Made by a program: the position numbers and the translations under genes
Origin: Mesorhizobium sp. LHD-90
GTDB taxonomy: Bacteria > Pseudomonadota > Alphaproteobacteria > Rhizobiales > Rhizobiaceae
Assembly (NCBI RefSeq): GCF_030929505.1
Contig: NZ_JAVFVV010000006.1
Span: 248,001 to 312,000, forward strand
Reading direction: 5' to 3'
Length of the DNA stretch: 64,000 nt
Shown here: positions 47,922-57,311 of the stretch, piece after piece
How the letters are laid out: each line of letters begins with the position of its first letter
Position numbering within the stretch: position 1 is the stretch's first letter
Notes under the pieces: generated by a model
Told to the model about the DNA's origin: nothing
Seen by the model: the letters and a program-made list of their open reading frames with translations, nothing else
The model's database searches: none

Positions 47922-48602
47922 TCATGACGCGGTTCCCAGCCCGCCGTTCGCCTTCTCCGCCGCCACCTGGCGGATCGCATCGGCGAGCGTCTCGGTGTCC
48001 TGCGCGCCCATCACCGCATAGCGGTTTTCGAGCAGGAAACAGGGAACGCCGGTGATGCCCATGCGCGAGGCGGTCGCGACTTCGGTTTCCACGGCCTCGC
48101 GGTCGGCGTCGGTGGCCAGCATGGCCTCGGTCACGGCGGCGTTCATGCCGGCGTCGCGCGCCGCGGACGCCAGCACTGCCGGGTCGCCGATGTTTTGCCC
48201 CTCCTCGAAATAGAGCGCGAACAGGCGCTTCACCACGGCGTTCTGAACGTTCGGCTCGCTGCCGGCTGCCCAGCGGATGACGCGGTGCGCATCGAGCGTG
48301 TTGGGCGAGATTTTTATCGCGTCGAAGGCGAAATCTATGCCTTCGGCCTCGCCAAGCGGCTCGATGCGGGCATGGATCTGGCGGATACGCTCCTCGCTGC
48401 CGAACTTCGCCATCATGTATTGCTTGCGGTCGCGGCCGCCCGGCGGAATGGTCGGATCGAGCTGGAACGGCCGCCAGTTGATCTTGACGTCTATGTCCGG
48501 CAGGCCTGCGATCGCGCTTTCGAGACGTTTCTGGCCGACATAACACCAGGGGCAGACGACATCCGAAACCACGTCGACGCTGACCGTCCGCCGTTCGCTC
48601 AT
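47922..48602 (-). CDS. DsbA-family oxidoreductase, FrnE-like
   Basis: A 226-residue thioredoxin-fold protein with the active site CPWC at residues 17-20 (VVSDVVCPWCYVGQKRLESA) and a cis-proline loop GITGVPCFLL near the C-terminus. This matches the FrnE/2-hydroxychromene-2-carboxylate isomerase-like DsbA branch, cytosolic disulfide isomerases of unknown substrate. No signal peptide. The ATG at 48602 is preferred: longer in-frame extensions translate the intergenic repeat. Confidence 0.88.
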   Translation of the reverse strand: MSERRTVSVDVVSDVVCPWCYVGQKRLESAIAGLPDIDVKINWRPFQLDPTIPPGGRDRKQYMMAKFGSEERIRQIHARIEPLGEAEGIDFAFDAIKISPNTLDAHRVIRWAAGSEPNVQNAVVKRLFALYFEEGQNIGDPAVLASAARDAGMNAAVTEAMLATDADREAVETEVATASRMGITGVPCFLLENRYAVMGAQDTETLADAIRQVAAEKANGGLGTAS

Positions 48603-48636
48603 TGCGGTATTCCTTTCAAGCTCGACATTTTTTGTC

Positions 48637-48914
48637 GTGCGTCCTTCGAGGCTCGCCCTCTCGGAATTGCGCCATTCACTTCGCTCGCGTGCGGGCTTTC
48701 GGGGCGAGCCACGGGTCTCGCCCGTCCTTCGGACCCTCAGGATGCGGGAGGCAGGCGCCGCCATTCTTCATCCTGATTTGTGAGCCCTCTGCAACGCCGA
48801 CTGCCTTGTGCCGACCTCGAGAGGCCCGCGACCTCCCTCATCCTGAGGTGCGAGCCCCCTCTGACGGCGAATGTCCTGCGCCAACCTTTTGCGGGCGAGC
48901 CCCGAAGGACGCAC
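48637..48914. repeat. 278-bp repeat with 22-bp inverted ends
   Basis: Ends 48637-48658 (begin GTGCGTCCTTCGAGG) and 48893-48914 are inverted copies with one mismatch in 22 bp. Inside are several CATCCTGAGGTGCGAGCC-type segments, familiar as dispersed repeats in rhizobial genomes. It fills the space between the DsbA-like and binding-protein genes and holds no supported gene. Confidence 0.75.
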
Positions 48915-48930
48915 TGGTGCAACCATAGCC

Positions 48931-50751
48931 TTAGTTAGGCTTCCGCCACCACACCGGCAACTGGTAGCCGTAGAGCGAGGTCTCGGCCGGATGATCCAGA
49001 TAGGTCCAGTAGGCGAGATATTGCTTCGGGTTGTATTGCATCGGCACCATGTAGGCGCCGGAGATCAGCAGCCGGTCGAGCGCCCTGACCGTCGCGACGA
49101 AGTCGTCCTTGTCACGGGCGTTCAGCATCGCCTCGATCACCGCGTCGATGGCCGGGCTGGCCACGCCGGCGAGATTGAACGAGCCCTCGCGGTCGGCCGA
49201 TTCCGACCCCCATCGGCCGATCTGCTCGATGCCGGGCGACAGCGAGCCGGTGAAACCGGTCGCGCCGATCAGCATGTCGAAGTTGAAGCGCTGCTTGCGC
49301 ATCTGGATCTGGTCGGCCTCCAGCGCGCGGATCGACACGGCGATGCCGATTCTCGCCAGCGTGCGCTGATAGACGGCGGCGAGCCGCTGCTCGCTGTCGG
49401 AGGAAGTGAGGATCTCGAAGGCGAGTGGCTGCCCGTCCGGACCGGCCAGCGTGTTGCCGTCGAGCGAATATCCAGCCGTCTTGAGCAGGTCGAGCGCCGC
49501 CTTCAGTACTTTGCGGTCGCGGCCCGAACCGTCGGTTTCGGCCGGCCGCCAGGTCCCGTCCATCACCTCGGGGGTGACCGCGTCGGGGAAGGGGGCGAGC
49601 AATGCCCTTTCCTTGTCGCCGGCCGGCCGTCCGAGCGCGGAGAGTTCGGAATTCTGCCAGTAGCTCGCCAGCCGGTCGTAGCGGCCGTCGAACATGTTCT
49701 TGTTCACCCATTCGAAGTCGTAGAGCATGCCCAGCGCGCGGCGCACGCGGGGGTCGGAAAATTTTGGCAGGCGCGTGTTGAACAGGAAACCGGTGACCAC
49801 CGGCGGCACGCCCGTCTCGAACTCGCCGACCGTGACGCGGCCGTCCTTCAGGGCGGGGAACTCGAAGTCGCGTTTCAGCTTGACCGGATCGGCGACCGGG
49901 TAGACCGAGCAGATGCCCTTCTTGAAGGCCTCGAACAGCGAATTGTCGTTGAGGAAATATTCGATGCCGACGGTGTCGTAATTGTCGAAGCCGCGCTTGG
50001 AGGGCAGGTCACGCGCCCAATAGTCGGGGTTGCGCTTGTAGGTGATGCGTTCGCCCGGCACGACCTTGTCGATCAGGTACGGCCCGCTGCCGGTGACGGG
50101 CTTCAGCGTGGTCTGGTCGAACGTGTCCTTGCTGAAGGCATGTTTCGGCACGATCGGCGTCATCGCGATAATCAGCGGGAATTCACGGTCGGCGTTTTCG
50201 TTGAAGGTGAAGCGGACCGACAGCGGACCGGTTTTTTCCAGCTTCGCGACGGCCTTCATGCGGTCGCTGTAGGGCGGGCGGCCCTTTTCGGTGAAGATGT
50301 CGTAGGTGAACAGCACGTCCTCGGGCGTGACCGGCTGGCCGTCGGACCATCTTGCGTTGGGGTTGAGGTTGAAGGTCGCGACCTTGCGGTCGGGCGTGAT
50401 GTCGACCGATTCCGCCAGCAGGCCGTAGAGCGAGAACGGTTCGCCGGCATTGCGCTGCATCAGCGGCTCGAACACCAGGTTGCCGTAGAGCACGTCGATC
50501 ACGCCGCGCGCCGTGGTGCGCAGGCTCTTGATGATGAACGGGTTGAGGTTGTCGAAGCTGCCGACCACGCAATAGGTGACACCGCCGCCCTTGGGCGCGT
50601 CGGGGTTTGCATAGGGAAAATGCGAAAAATTTTCCGGCAGCGCCGGCTCGCCCTGCATGGCGATGGCGTGCTTCGGCTCGGCCGAGCCGGCAGCCGGCAG
50701 CAGCATGGAGGCAAGGCTTGCGGCGATCAGCGCAAGGATTGTTCTGTGCAT
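48931..50751 (-). CDS. Oligopeptide-type ABC substrate-binding protein (YejA-like)
   Basis: A 606-residue periplasmic binding protein of the SBP_bac_5 family. Signal peptide MHRTILALIAASLASMLLPA ends at about GSA-E (residue 25). The mature chain shows the family segments LPENFSHFPYANPDAPKGGG, WSDGQPVTPEDVLFTYDIF and FLFNTRLPKFSDPRVRRALG. It resembles YejA, which serves an uptake system for peptides such as microcin C; permease and ATPase genes are not adjacent, so the transporter would be encoded elsewhere. The start at 50751 is the first ATG at the signal peptide. Confidence 0.88.
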   Translation of the reverse strand: MHRTILALIAASLASMLLPAAGSAEPKHAIAMQGEPALPENFSHFPYANPDAPKGGGVTYCVVGSFDNLNPFIIKSLRTTARGVIDVLYGNLVFEPLMQRNAGEPFSLYGLLAESVDITPDRKVATFNLNPNARWSDGQPVTPEDVLFTYDIFTEKGRPPYSDRMKAVAKLEKTGPLSVRFTFNENADREFPLIIAMTPIVPKHAFSKDTFDQTTLKPVTGSGPYLIDKVVPGERITYKRNPDYWARDLPSKRGFDNYDTVGIEYFLNDNSLFEAFKKGICSVYPVADPVKLKRDFEFPALKDGRVTVGEFETGVPPVVTGFLFNTRLPKFSDPRVRRALGMLYDFEWVNKNMFDGRYDRLASYWQNSELSALGRPAGDKERALLAPFPDAVTPEVMDGTWRPAETDGSGRDRKVLKAALDLLKTAGYSLDGNTLAGPDGQPLAFEILTSSDSEQRLAAVYQRTLARIGIAVSIRALEADQIQMRKQRFNFDMLIGATGFTGSLSPGIEQIGRWGSESADREGSFNLAGVASPAIDAVIEAMLNARDKDDFVATVRALDRLLISGAYMVPMQYNPKQYLAYWTYLDHPAETSLYGYQLPVWWRKPN

Positions 50752-50981
50752 ATGCGAAGTCCCGGAGGGATCGATTGATTCGCAATTCACACTATCACGA
50801 TGTCGACAGTGTGGGGGTATCGGCGCGACCGCAGACTTTACCGTGCGATGGGCTGGATTTACGGCGGCGACCGATGTAACACCCGTGCCCGAGTCATGCT
50901 GTTGCCGCATTTTGGCAACAGGTAGCGGCAATACACGGCGACAACTGCCGTTTCCCGGATCGTTGAGAGGAAAAGGACAAG

Positions 50982-51608
50982 ATGACGAGCTTGAAGACCG
51001 ATCGCTTCCGTCTGTCGGTGCTGTCAGCCGGCGTCGTCGGCGTACTCGCCGCAGGGCTCGCGCCCGCGGCGGCGCAGCAGGGCCAGGCGCCGCAGGGCTG
51101 GTTCAAGGCCTGCGCCAAGCAGGAAGAAGTCGACATCTGCAACGTGCAGAACATCGTGACCGCCGGCAACGGTCAGTTGGTCACCGGCCTGAGCCTGATC
51201 GAGCTCAAGGGCAAGGTCAACCGCAAGGTCTTCCAGGTGACGGTTCCCACCGGCCGCCTCGTACCTCCCGGCGTCGGCCTGCAGGTCAATGGCGGCAAGG
51301 CGCAGAAGCTCGACTACGTGATCTGCTTCCAGGATCGCTGCGTGGCCGAGGTGCAGTTGACGGACGCGCTGGTCAATTCGTTCAAGAAGGGCAACGAGCT
51401 GACGCTGACCTCCATCAACTTCCAGAACCAGCCGAACCCGGTGAAGGTTTCGCTGCAGGGTTTCACCGGCGCCTATGACGGTCCGCCGATGCAGCAGTCG
51501 GACGTCGCCGACCGCCAGAAGAAGCTGCAGGACTTCGTTTCCAAGAACAACGAGGACTTCGCCAAGAAGCTCAAGGAAGAGCAGGACAAGGCCAAGACCG
51601 CCAACTGA
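50982..51608 (+). CDS. Invasion-associated locus B (IalB) family protein
   Basis: A 208-residue exported protein. N-terminal signal-like segment LSVLSAGVVGVLAAGLAPAA ends around AAAQ (31-32). The body has the IalB features GWFKACAKQEEVDICNVQNI and LDYVICFQDRCVAEVQL, with pairs of Cys that may form disulfides; the last about 40 residues form a Lys/Glu/Asp-rich helix. IalB helps Bartonella invade red blood cells; in environmental Hyphomicrobiales the role is unknown. GAGGAAAAGG precedes the ATG. It is followed by a terminator at 51690-51716. Confidence 0.85.
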   Translation: MTSLKTDRFRLSVLSAGVVGVLAAGLAPAAAQQGQAPQGWFKACAKQEEVDICNVQNIVTAGNGQLVTGLSLIELKGKVNRKVFQVTVPTGRLVPPGVGLQVNGGKAQKLDYVICFQDRCVAEVQLTDALVNSFKKGNELTLTSINFQNQPNPVKVSLQGFTGAYDGPPMQQSDVADRQKKLQDFVSKNNEDFAKKLKEEQDKAKTAN

Positions 51609-51689
51609 TCTGGCCGCGGATGCGGCGGGCAGGACGGGTTCCTCCCGGTCCGCCGCGGTCGCCTCGACATCGTTTCGCACGACCCATGA

Positions 51690-51716
51690 CCCGCCGCATC
51701 CCGGCGGGTCTTTTCG
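51690..51716 (+). terminator. Terminator after the IalB gene
   Basis: GACCCGCCG, a 5-nt loop, CGGCGGGTC and four T residues. It lies about 80 bp after the IalB stop and before glyA. Confidence 0.75.
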
Positions 51717-51846
51717 TCGCGGCCATCGCTACGAAAGCACGGCAGGATTTGGCGCAAAGAGTGTAGCGGCGGCCGTTCGTCTATAGTATCTGCCGGCACG
51801 TCCTGATCGTCCACGCGCTCGAAGCGCCCATCGAGGATTTGCCGCC

Positions 51847-53160
51847 ATGGCCGTCGCCTCCGCCGTTTCAAATCATCTCGAGACCTTCTTCTCGGCTTCG
51901 CTCGCGGATGCCGATCCGGAGATCTTCGGTTCGATCCGTTCCGAACTCGGCCGGCAACGGCACGAGATCGAGCTGATCGCTTCCGAAAACATCGTGTCGC
52001 GCGCAGTGCTGGAGGCGCAAGGCTCGATCATGACCAACAAATACGCCGAGGGGTATCCGGGCAAGCGCTACTATGGCGGCTGCCAGTTCGTCGACATTGC
52101 CGAGCAACTGGCGATCGACCGGGCCAAGAAGCTTTTCGGCTGCAACTTCGCCAACGTCCAGCCGAACTCCGGCAGCCAGATGAACCAGGCGGTGTTTTTG
52201 GCGCTGCTGCAGCCGGGCGACACGTTCATGGGCCTCGACCTCAATTCCGGCGGGCACCTGACCCACGGCTCGCCGGTCAACATGAGCGGAAAGTGGTTCA
52301 AGGTCGTCTCCTACGGCGTGCGTCCGGACGACCACCTGCTCGACATGGACGAGATCGAGAGAAAGGCGCATGAGGCCAGGCCAAAGCTGATCCTGGCCGG
52401 CGGCACCGCCTATTCGCGCGTCTGGGACTGGAAGCGGTTCCGCGAGATCGCCGACGCGGTCGGCGCCTATCTGATGGTCGACATGGCGCATATCGCCGGC
52501 CTCGTCGCCGGCGGCGCGCACCCGTCGCCGCTGCCGCACGCCCATGTCGTGACCACGACGACGCACAAGTCGCTGCGCGGCCCGCGCGGCGGCATGATCC
52601 TCACCAACGACGAGGAGATCGCCAAGAAGATGAATTCGGCGGTGTTCCCAGGCCTGCAGGGCGGGCCGCTGATGCATGTCATCGCCGCCAAGGCGGTGGC
52701 CTTCGGCGAGGCGCTGAAACCGGATTTCAAGGCCTATGCCCACAACATCGTCGCCAACGCCAAGGCGCTCGCCGACAGCCTGAAGTCGTCGGGCCTCGAC
52801 ATCGTCTCGGGCGGCACGGACAATCATCTCATGCTCGTCGATCTGCGGCCGAAGAACGCCACGGGAAAACGCGCCGAGGCCGCGCTCGGCCGCGCCAACA
52901 TCACCTGCAACAAGAACGGCATCCCGTTCGACCCGGAAAAGCCCTTCGTCACCTCCGGCGTGCGGCTCGGCACCCCGGCCGGCACCACCCGCGGCTTCGG
53001 TCCGGCCGAGTTCCGCGAGATCGGCAATCTGATCACCGAGGTGCTGGACGGGCTGAAGGCCGCGAATTCCGACGAGGGCAACGCCGGCGTCGAGGCGGCG
53101 GTGAAGCAGAAGGTGGTGGCGCTAACGGAGCGTTTTCCGCTCTATCCGTATCTGGGGTGA
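51847..53160 (+). CDS. glyA: Serine hydroxymethyltransferase
   Basis: A 437-residue PLP enzyme converting serine and tetrahydrofolate to glycine and methylene-THF. The PLP lysine is in [17 protein letters not shown]; other family segments include [20 protein letters not shown] and [20 protein letters not shown]. Length and start fit the family. The conserved glyA-nrdR-ribD order of alphaproteobacteria follows, here with the toxin-antitoxin pair inserted after glyA. Confidence 0.97.
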   Translation: MAVASAVSNHLETFFSASLADADPEIFGSIRSELGRQRHEIELIASENIVSRAVLEAQGSIMTNKYAEGYPGKRYYGGCQFVDIAEQLAIDRAKKLFGCNFANVQPNSGSQMNQAVFLALLQPGDTFMGLDLNSGGHLTHGSPVNMSGKWFKVVSYGVRPDDHLLDMDEIERKAHEARPKLILAGGTAYSRVWDWKRFREIADAVGAYLMVDMAHIAGLVAGGAHPSPLPHAHVVTTTTHKSLRGPRGGMILTNDEEIAKKMNSAVFPGLQGGPLMHVIAAKAVAFGEALKPDFKAYAHNIVANAKALADSLKSSGLDIVSGGTDNHLMLVDLRPKNATGKRAEAALGRANITCNKNGIPFDPEKPFVTSGVRLGTPAGTTRGFGPAEFREIGNLITEVLDGLKAANSDEGNAGVEAAVKQKVVALTERFPLYPYLG

Positions 53161-53190
53161 GGATTGCGGCCCTTGATTCGAAGCGGGCCT

Positions 53191-53220
53191 GGTATTACTT
53201 TTTTGCCAAGAGGTAATACC
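53191..53220. promoter_or_regulatory. Inverted repeat before the vapB-like gene
   Basis: GGTATTAC (53191-53198) and GTAATACC (53213-53220) form perfect 8-bp arms with a 14-bp spacer, directly before the ribosome site of the antitoxin. The position suits an antitoxin autoregulatory operator. Confidence 0.6.
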
Positions 53221-53231
53221 GGAGCGTTCCG

Positions 53232-53471
53232 ATGAGCACCACAGTCACCAGCAAGGGTCAGGTCACCATTCCTAAGGCCGTCCGCGACCGGCTTGGCATC
53301 GGGCCGGGCAGCAAGGTCGACTTCAAGGTTGCCGCGAACGGCGATATCGTCTTGAAGCGTGACGCCGACGAGCAGAATTCCAAGCCGAACCGTTTCACAA
53401 AATTTATCGGCTATGCTGGGCCGGGTCCAAGTACCGACGAGATCATGGCCATGTGGCGTGGTGACGATTGA
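53232..53471 (+). CDS. vapB: AbrB-type antitoxin (VapB-like)
   Basis: A 79-residue protein with an N-terminal AbrB/MazE swapped-hairpin domain (TTVTSKGQVTIPKAVRDRLG, residues 3-22, then GPGSKVDFKVAANGDIVLKR) and a C-terminal toxin-binding tail ending MWRGDD. Such antitoxins neutralise their PIN toxin and repress their own promoter. The stop codon overlaps the toxin start by 3 bases (TTGA), typical of coupled toxin-antitoxin pairs. Confidence 0.88.
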   Translation: MSTTVTSKGQVTIPKAVRDRLGIGPGSKVDFKVAANGDIVLKRDADEQNSKPNRFTKFIGYAGPGPSTDEIMAMWRGDD

Positions 53472-53875
53472 CGCTCGTCGACACCAATGTGCTGCTCGAT
53501 CTGCTGACTATGGACCCGGTTTGGGTCGAATGGTCGGTTTCAGCACTTGGCCAAGCCGAGGCGGATGGCCCTCTGGTCATCAACGATGTCGTTTACGCCG
53601 AGCTCTCATCGCGGTTTGAGCGTATGGAATCGGTGGACGCATTCATCAGCGAGAGTCGATTGGAGCTTTTGCCAATGCCGCGCGCCACCTTGTTCCTTGC
53701 CGGAAAGGCATTTGCGCGCTACCGAACATTGGGCGGGACCCGTTCGGGTGTGCTACCGGATTTCTTCATCGGTGCTCATGCTGTTGTTCTTGGCACTCCG
53801 ATCCTGACCCGCGACCCGCGCCGTTACCGCACCTACTTCCCGACCGTGTCCTTGATCTCGCCTCCAACTGCCTGA
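53468..53875 (+). CDS. vapC: PIN-domain toxin (VapC-like)
   Basis: A 135-residue PIN-domain ribonuclease. The acidic Mg2+ site is visible: D4 in [14 protein letters not shown] in YAELSSR (about 45), and the C-terminal D pair in [12 protein letters not shown] (about 98) and [12 protein letters not shown]. VapC toxins cut initiator tRNA or rRNA when not held by antitoxin. A TTG start overlaps the antitoxin stop. It ends 8 bp before nrdR. The acidic residues appear complete, so it is probably functional. Confidence 0.88.
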   Translation: MTLVDTNVLLDLLTMDPVWVEWSVSALGQAEADGPLVINDVVYAELSSRFERMESVDAFISESRLELLPMPRATLFLAGKAFARYRTLGGTRSGVLPDFFIGAHAVVLGTPILTRDPRRYRTYFPTVSLISPPTA

Positions 53876-53883
53876 GCCTGCTG

Positions 53884-54348
53884 ATGCGCTGCCCCTATTG
53901 CCAATCCGAAGACACGCAGGTGAAGGATTCGCGGCCCGCCGAGGATGGCGCGGCGATCCGTCGCCGGCGCGTCTGCCCGGATTGCGGCGGCCGCTTCACC
54001 ACCTTCGAGCGGGTGCAGTTGCGCGACCTCGTCGTCGTCAAGAAATCCGGCCGGAAAGTGCCGTTCAGCCGCGACAAGCTGCTGCGCTCGGTCGAAATCG
54101 CGCTGCGCAAGCGCAATGTCGAACCCGATCGCATCGACCGCGCGGTCACCGGCATCGTGCGCCAGCTCGAAAGCAGCGGCGAAACCGAAATACCGTCCGG
54201 CGAGATCGGCCGCCTGGTGATGGAGGCGCTCAAGGCGCTCGATGACGTGGCCTATGTCCGCTTCGCCTCGGTCTACCGCAATTTCCGCGAGGCCAAGGAT
54301 TTTCACGACGTGCTGGGCGAACTCAAGGCCGACGAGGACGCCGGCTGA
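53884..54348 (+). CDS. nrdR: Transcriptional repressor NrdR
   Basis: A 154-residue ATP-dependent repressor of ribonucleotide reductase genes. The N-terminal zinc ribbon is clear ([20 protein letters not shown], then [16 protein letters not shown]) and an ATP-cone follows (about 47-140, [20 protein letters not shown]). It follows the toxin gene by 8 bp and precedes ribD by 3 bp, so it shares an operon with the riboflavin genes, as is common in this group. Confidence 0.97.
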   Translation: MRCPYCQSEDTQVKDSRPAEDGAAIRRRRVCPDCGGRFTTFERVQLRDLVVVKKSGRKVPFSRDKLLRSVEIALRKRNVEPDRIDRAVTGIVRQLESSGETEIPSGEIGRLVMEALKALDDVAYVRFASVYRNFREAKDFHDVLGELKADEDAG

Positions 54349-54351
54349 CCG

Positions 54352-55485
54352 ATGTCGGGTAACGTCAAGGCAGCTTCCGTGGTGACGGACGTCGACCGCC
54401 GTTTCATGGCGGCGGCGATCCGGCTGTCGCTCTGGCATGAGGGCCTGACCGGCGAGAATCCGTCGGTCGGCGCGCTTGTGGTGCGGCCGCCAGCGGAAGG
54501 TTTTGTCATTGTCGGCCGTGGCGTCACCGCGCTGGGCGGTCGGCCGCATGCCGAGCTGCAGGCGCTGCATGAGGCCGGCGAGGCGGCGCGCGGCGCCACG
54601 GTCTATGCGACGCTGGAACCCTGCTCGCATATCGGCAAGGCGCCGCCGTGCGCCGACGCGCTGGTCGCTGCGGGAGTCGCCCGCGTGGTCATCGCGACGC
54701 TCGATCCGGACAGGCGCGTTGCGGGCAGGGGCGTTTCCATCCTGGAGCGGGCGGGCATCGAGGTTGCGACCGGATGCCTGGAAGACGAGGCGCGCCGGGC
54801 GATGGCGGGCTTTCTGTCGCTGAAGGGCAGGGGGCGTCCGTTCCTGACGCTGAAACTGGCCGTTTCCGCCGACGGCATGATCGGCCGCAAGGGCGTCGGC
54901 CAGGTCTCGATTACCGGCGCGATCGCGCGGCGCGCGGTGCAGATGATGCGTGTCGAGCACGAGGCGATCATGGTCGGCGCCGGCACCGTCGCCGAGGACG
55001 ATCCGCTGCTCACCGTTCGCCTCGAAGGGCTGGAGAAACGCTCGCCGACGCGGGTGATCGTCGATCCGTTCGCGCGCACGCCGACCGGCGCGAAACTGTT
55101 CAGGCAGGCGCGGGACTATCCGGTGCTGGTGCTTGCCAGCGGGAAGGCGCAGCGGTCCAAAGTCGAGGCGCTGCGCGAAAGCGGCGCGGTTGTCCAGACC
55201 GTCGCGTCCGACTATCGCGGCCGTTTCGACCCACGCGAGATCTTGCGCGTGCTGGGCGTCGTCGGCGTGAAGAGCGTGTTGCTGGAGGGCGGCGCGGAGA
55301 CGGCGAGTCGGTTTCTGGATTCGGGTCTGGTCGATCGGATCGCGCTGTTCGTCGGCGCCTCCACGGTTGGAGACGACGGCATTCCGTCGCCACTGACGGA
55401 GGCGACGGTTCCTCCCGGTTTTTCCGTCGCCGCAACCGGCCGTTACGGCGAGGATCGCCTGATCGAATACGAAAGGACCGATTGA
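54352..55485 (+). CDS. ribD: Riboflavin biosynthesis protein RibD
   Basis: A 377-residue bifunctional enzyme: deaminase at the N-terminus (zinc ligands in GRPHAELQALHEAG and TLEPCSHIGKAPPCADAL), reductase at the C-terminus (about 155-370, LKLAVSADGMIGRKGVGQVS). It catalyses steps two and three of riboflavin synthesis. Its stop overlaps the ribE start (TGATG). Confidence 0.95.
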   Translation: MSGNVKAASVVTDVDRRFMAAAIRLSLWHEGLTGENPSVGALVVRPPAEGFVIVGRGVTALGGRPHAELQALHEAGEAARGATVYATLEPCSHIGKAPPCADALVAAGVARVVIATLDPDRRVAGRGVSILERAGIEVATGCLEDEARRAMAGFLSLKGRGRPFLTLKLAVSADGMIGRKGVGQVSITGAIARRAVQMMRVEHEAIMVGAGTVAEDDPLLTVRLEGLEKRSPTRVIVDPFARTPTGAKLFRQARDYPVLVLASGKAQRSKVEALRESGAVVQTVASDYRGRFDPREILRVLGVVGVKSVLLEGGAETASRFLDSGLVDRIALFVGASTVGDDGIPSPLTEATVPPGFSVAATGRYGEDRLIEYERTD

Positions 55486-56102
55486 TGTTCACGGGCATCG
55501 TCACCGACGTCGGCACGATCGAAGCGGCGAAGCCGCTGGACAAGGGAATGCGGCTGCGTGTCGCCACCAGCTACGATCCGGCCACCATCGCCATAGGCGC
55601 GTCGATTTCCACTGGCGGCGTCTGTCTCACCGTCGTCGAGCTTCCAGACCAGGGCTCGAACCAGCGCTGGTTCGAGGTCGAAGCTTGGGAGGAGGCGCTG
55701 CGGCTGACGACTGCCTCCGCCTGGACGGAAGGCACCAGGGTCAATCTGGAACGGGCGCTGAAGATCGGCGACGAACTCGGCGGGCACATCGTCTCCGGAC
55801 ATGTCGACGGCATGGCCGAAATCGTTGCGCGCGAGGAAGAAGGCGAGGCGGTCCGCTTCACGCTGGAGGCGCCGGCGGACCTTGCGAAATTCATCGCGCC
55901 GAAGGGTTCCGTCGCACTGGACGGGACATCGCTGACGGTGAACAAGGTCGAGGGTCGGCGCTTCGACGTGCTTCTGATCCAGCATTCGCTGACCGTCACC
56001 ACCTGGGGTGAGCGCAAGACAGGCGACAGCGTCAACCTCGAGGTCGACACGATGGCCCGCTACGCCGCGCGCCTGGCGGAGGCGGCGCAGGAGGGGCTGT
56101 GA
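55485..56102 (+). CDS. ribE: Riboflavin synthase, alpha subunit
   Basis: A 205-residue enzyme joining two lumazine molecules to riboflavin. It has the two internal repeats of the family: MFTGIVTDVGTIEAAKPLDK with SISTGGVCLTVVE, and LGGHIVSGHVDGMAEIVARE with SVALDGTSLTVNK. ATG at 55485 overlaps the ribD stop. Downstream, the expected ribH is interrupted by a gene on the other strand. Confidence 0.95.
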   Translation: MFTGIVTDVGTIEAAKPLDKGMRLRVATSYDPATIAIGASISTGGVCLTVVELPDQGSNQRWFEVEAWEEALRLTTASAWTEGTRVNLERALKIGDELGGHIVSGHVDGMAEIVAREEEGEAVRFTLEAPADLAKFIAPKGSVALDGTSLTVNKVEGRRFDVLLIQHSLTVTTWGERKTGDSVNLEVDTMARYAARLAEAAQEGL

Positions 56103-56151
56103 GGCTCCATATCCAGCTCGCATTTCTCACACCGGATGTCGCCCGCACCGG

Positions 56152-57114
56152 CTAGCGCTTTCGCGGAAGTTTGCGGATTGGCTCGGCGCGTTCCCCGCTT
56201 CGGCCACCGGCCTCTCCGGCGTTGTCCTCCGGCGGTTCGCCGTCTGAAGGGGGCGTGCCGCCTTCCTCCGGCTCGTCCGCTTCGTCCTCGTCGGCCAGCC
56301 TTTCCTCCGGGGTCCGGCTGTCGCTCTTCAGTTCGTTGCGGGGCTCCGTATCCCTGCCCAGGCCGGTGATGGCCTCGTCCGACAGCAGGCTCAGTTCCCA
56401 TAACGTCATGTAGATTTCGCGGAAGGGTGTTTCGGTATCTTCCGGATCATCTTCCACGAACGCCACGAATTTGTATTTGAACCATGATGTCATGTTCGGC
56501 GGACGACGCCAGAAGGTCCGGTTCTTGACCAGGAACATGAAATAGTGGGATCCGATCTGTTTGGGACTGTTGGCCAGGTTCTCGATCTTATCGATCACCG
56601 AAAGGCCGATGTTCGAAATCCTGTTGCCATAGGGAATGGTCGCGGTCGCGCCTCTGAGGGACGACTCCGCCGTATCCGCGAATTCCGACACGATGACCTT
56701 CGCGATCGGCTCCGACTGGTCGTAGGCGCGCACGACCAGCTCGGCGGAGCAGGGCAACAGGTTGAGGTAGTCGATTTTGAACACCTCCAGCCCGATCGGG
56801 TAGGTATCCGTCAGGTTGATGTTCAGGTCGACATTCGGGGCGGCAAAACCCACCGCCTCGCCGTTCCTGATCCCGGCCCCCACGAATTGCGGATCCTCGT
56901 CGGCGAAGGGTAGCTCGTATTGGGCCATCACCCGGAAGGCACTGAGGACGACGGTGAACTTGGTCCATCGCGCCACGCCGCTCGAGATCGGCAGGGTCAC
57001 GGTCTGGTTCCAGTCAATGATATCGGGGCGGACCTGGTCAAAAATGCCGGTCAGCATTTCGCTCTGGACGCGCTTGGCCCAGCGATCGAACGCCGGCGTG
57101 TCGATGTAACCCAT
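56152..57114 (-). CDS. Unknown protein splitting the rib operon
   Basis: A 320-residue protein, opposite in direction to the surrounding rib genes, with start at MGYIDTPAFDRWAKRVQSEM. It looks globular in the first 250 residues (VGFAAPNVDLNINLTDTYPI, then SRISNIGLSVIDKIEN-like RISNIGLSVIDKIENLANSP) with no signal or membrane segment; the last about 70 residues are Glu/Asp/Pro/Gly-rich (EDEADEPEEGGTPPSDGEPP) and basic at the very end (RKLPRKR). I do not recognise the fold; the N-terminal half shows beta-rich segments. Composition is slightly less GC-rich than neighbours. It is probably an inserted gene with its own promoter. Confidence 0.7.
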   Translation of the reverse strand: MGYIDTPAFDRWAKRVQSEMLTGIFDQVRPDIIDWNQTVTLPISSGVARWTKFTVVLSAFRVMAQYELPFADEDPQFVGAGIRNGEAVGFAAPNVDLNINLTDTYPIGLEVFKIDYLNLLPCSAELVVRAYDQSEPIAKVIVSEFADTAESSLRGATATIPYGNRISNIGLSVIDKIENLANSPKQIGSHYFMFLVKNRTFWRRPPNMTSWFKYKFVAFVEDDPEDTETPFREIYMTLWELSLLSDEAITGLGRDTEPRNELKSDSRTPEERLADEDEADEPEEGGTPPSDGEPPEDNAGEAGGRSGERAEPIRKLPRKR

Positions 57115-57311
57115 CACGCACCCCCCGCGATAACGCATCGGATGCCGTGCTGCGACCGTGTCCGGCGATGTTGGTATGCCGGGCACCATGCACGGCAACT
57201 GCCCCATGATGCTACGCTCATTGGGCGAACGGAGCAATTGGTTCGCCAGTTACCAAACAGCTTGCGCGGCTGACGGCTTCGGCCTAAGTGACCGGCGACC
57301 CGGAGACCGAC

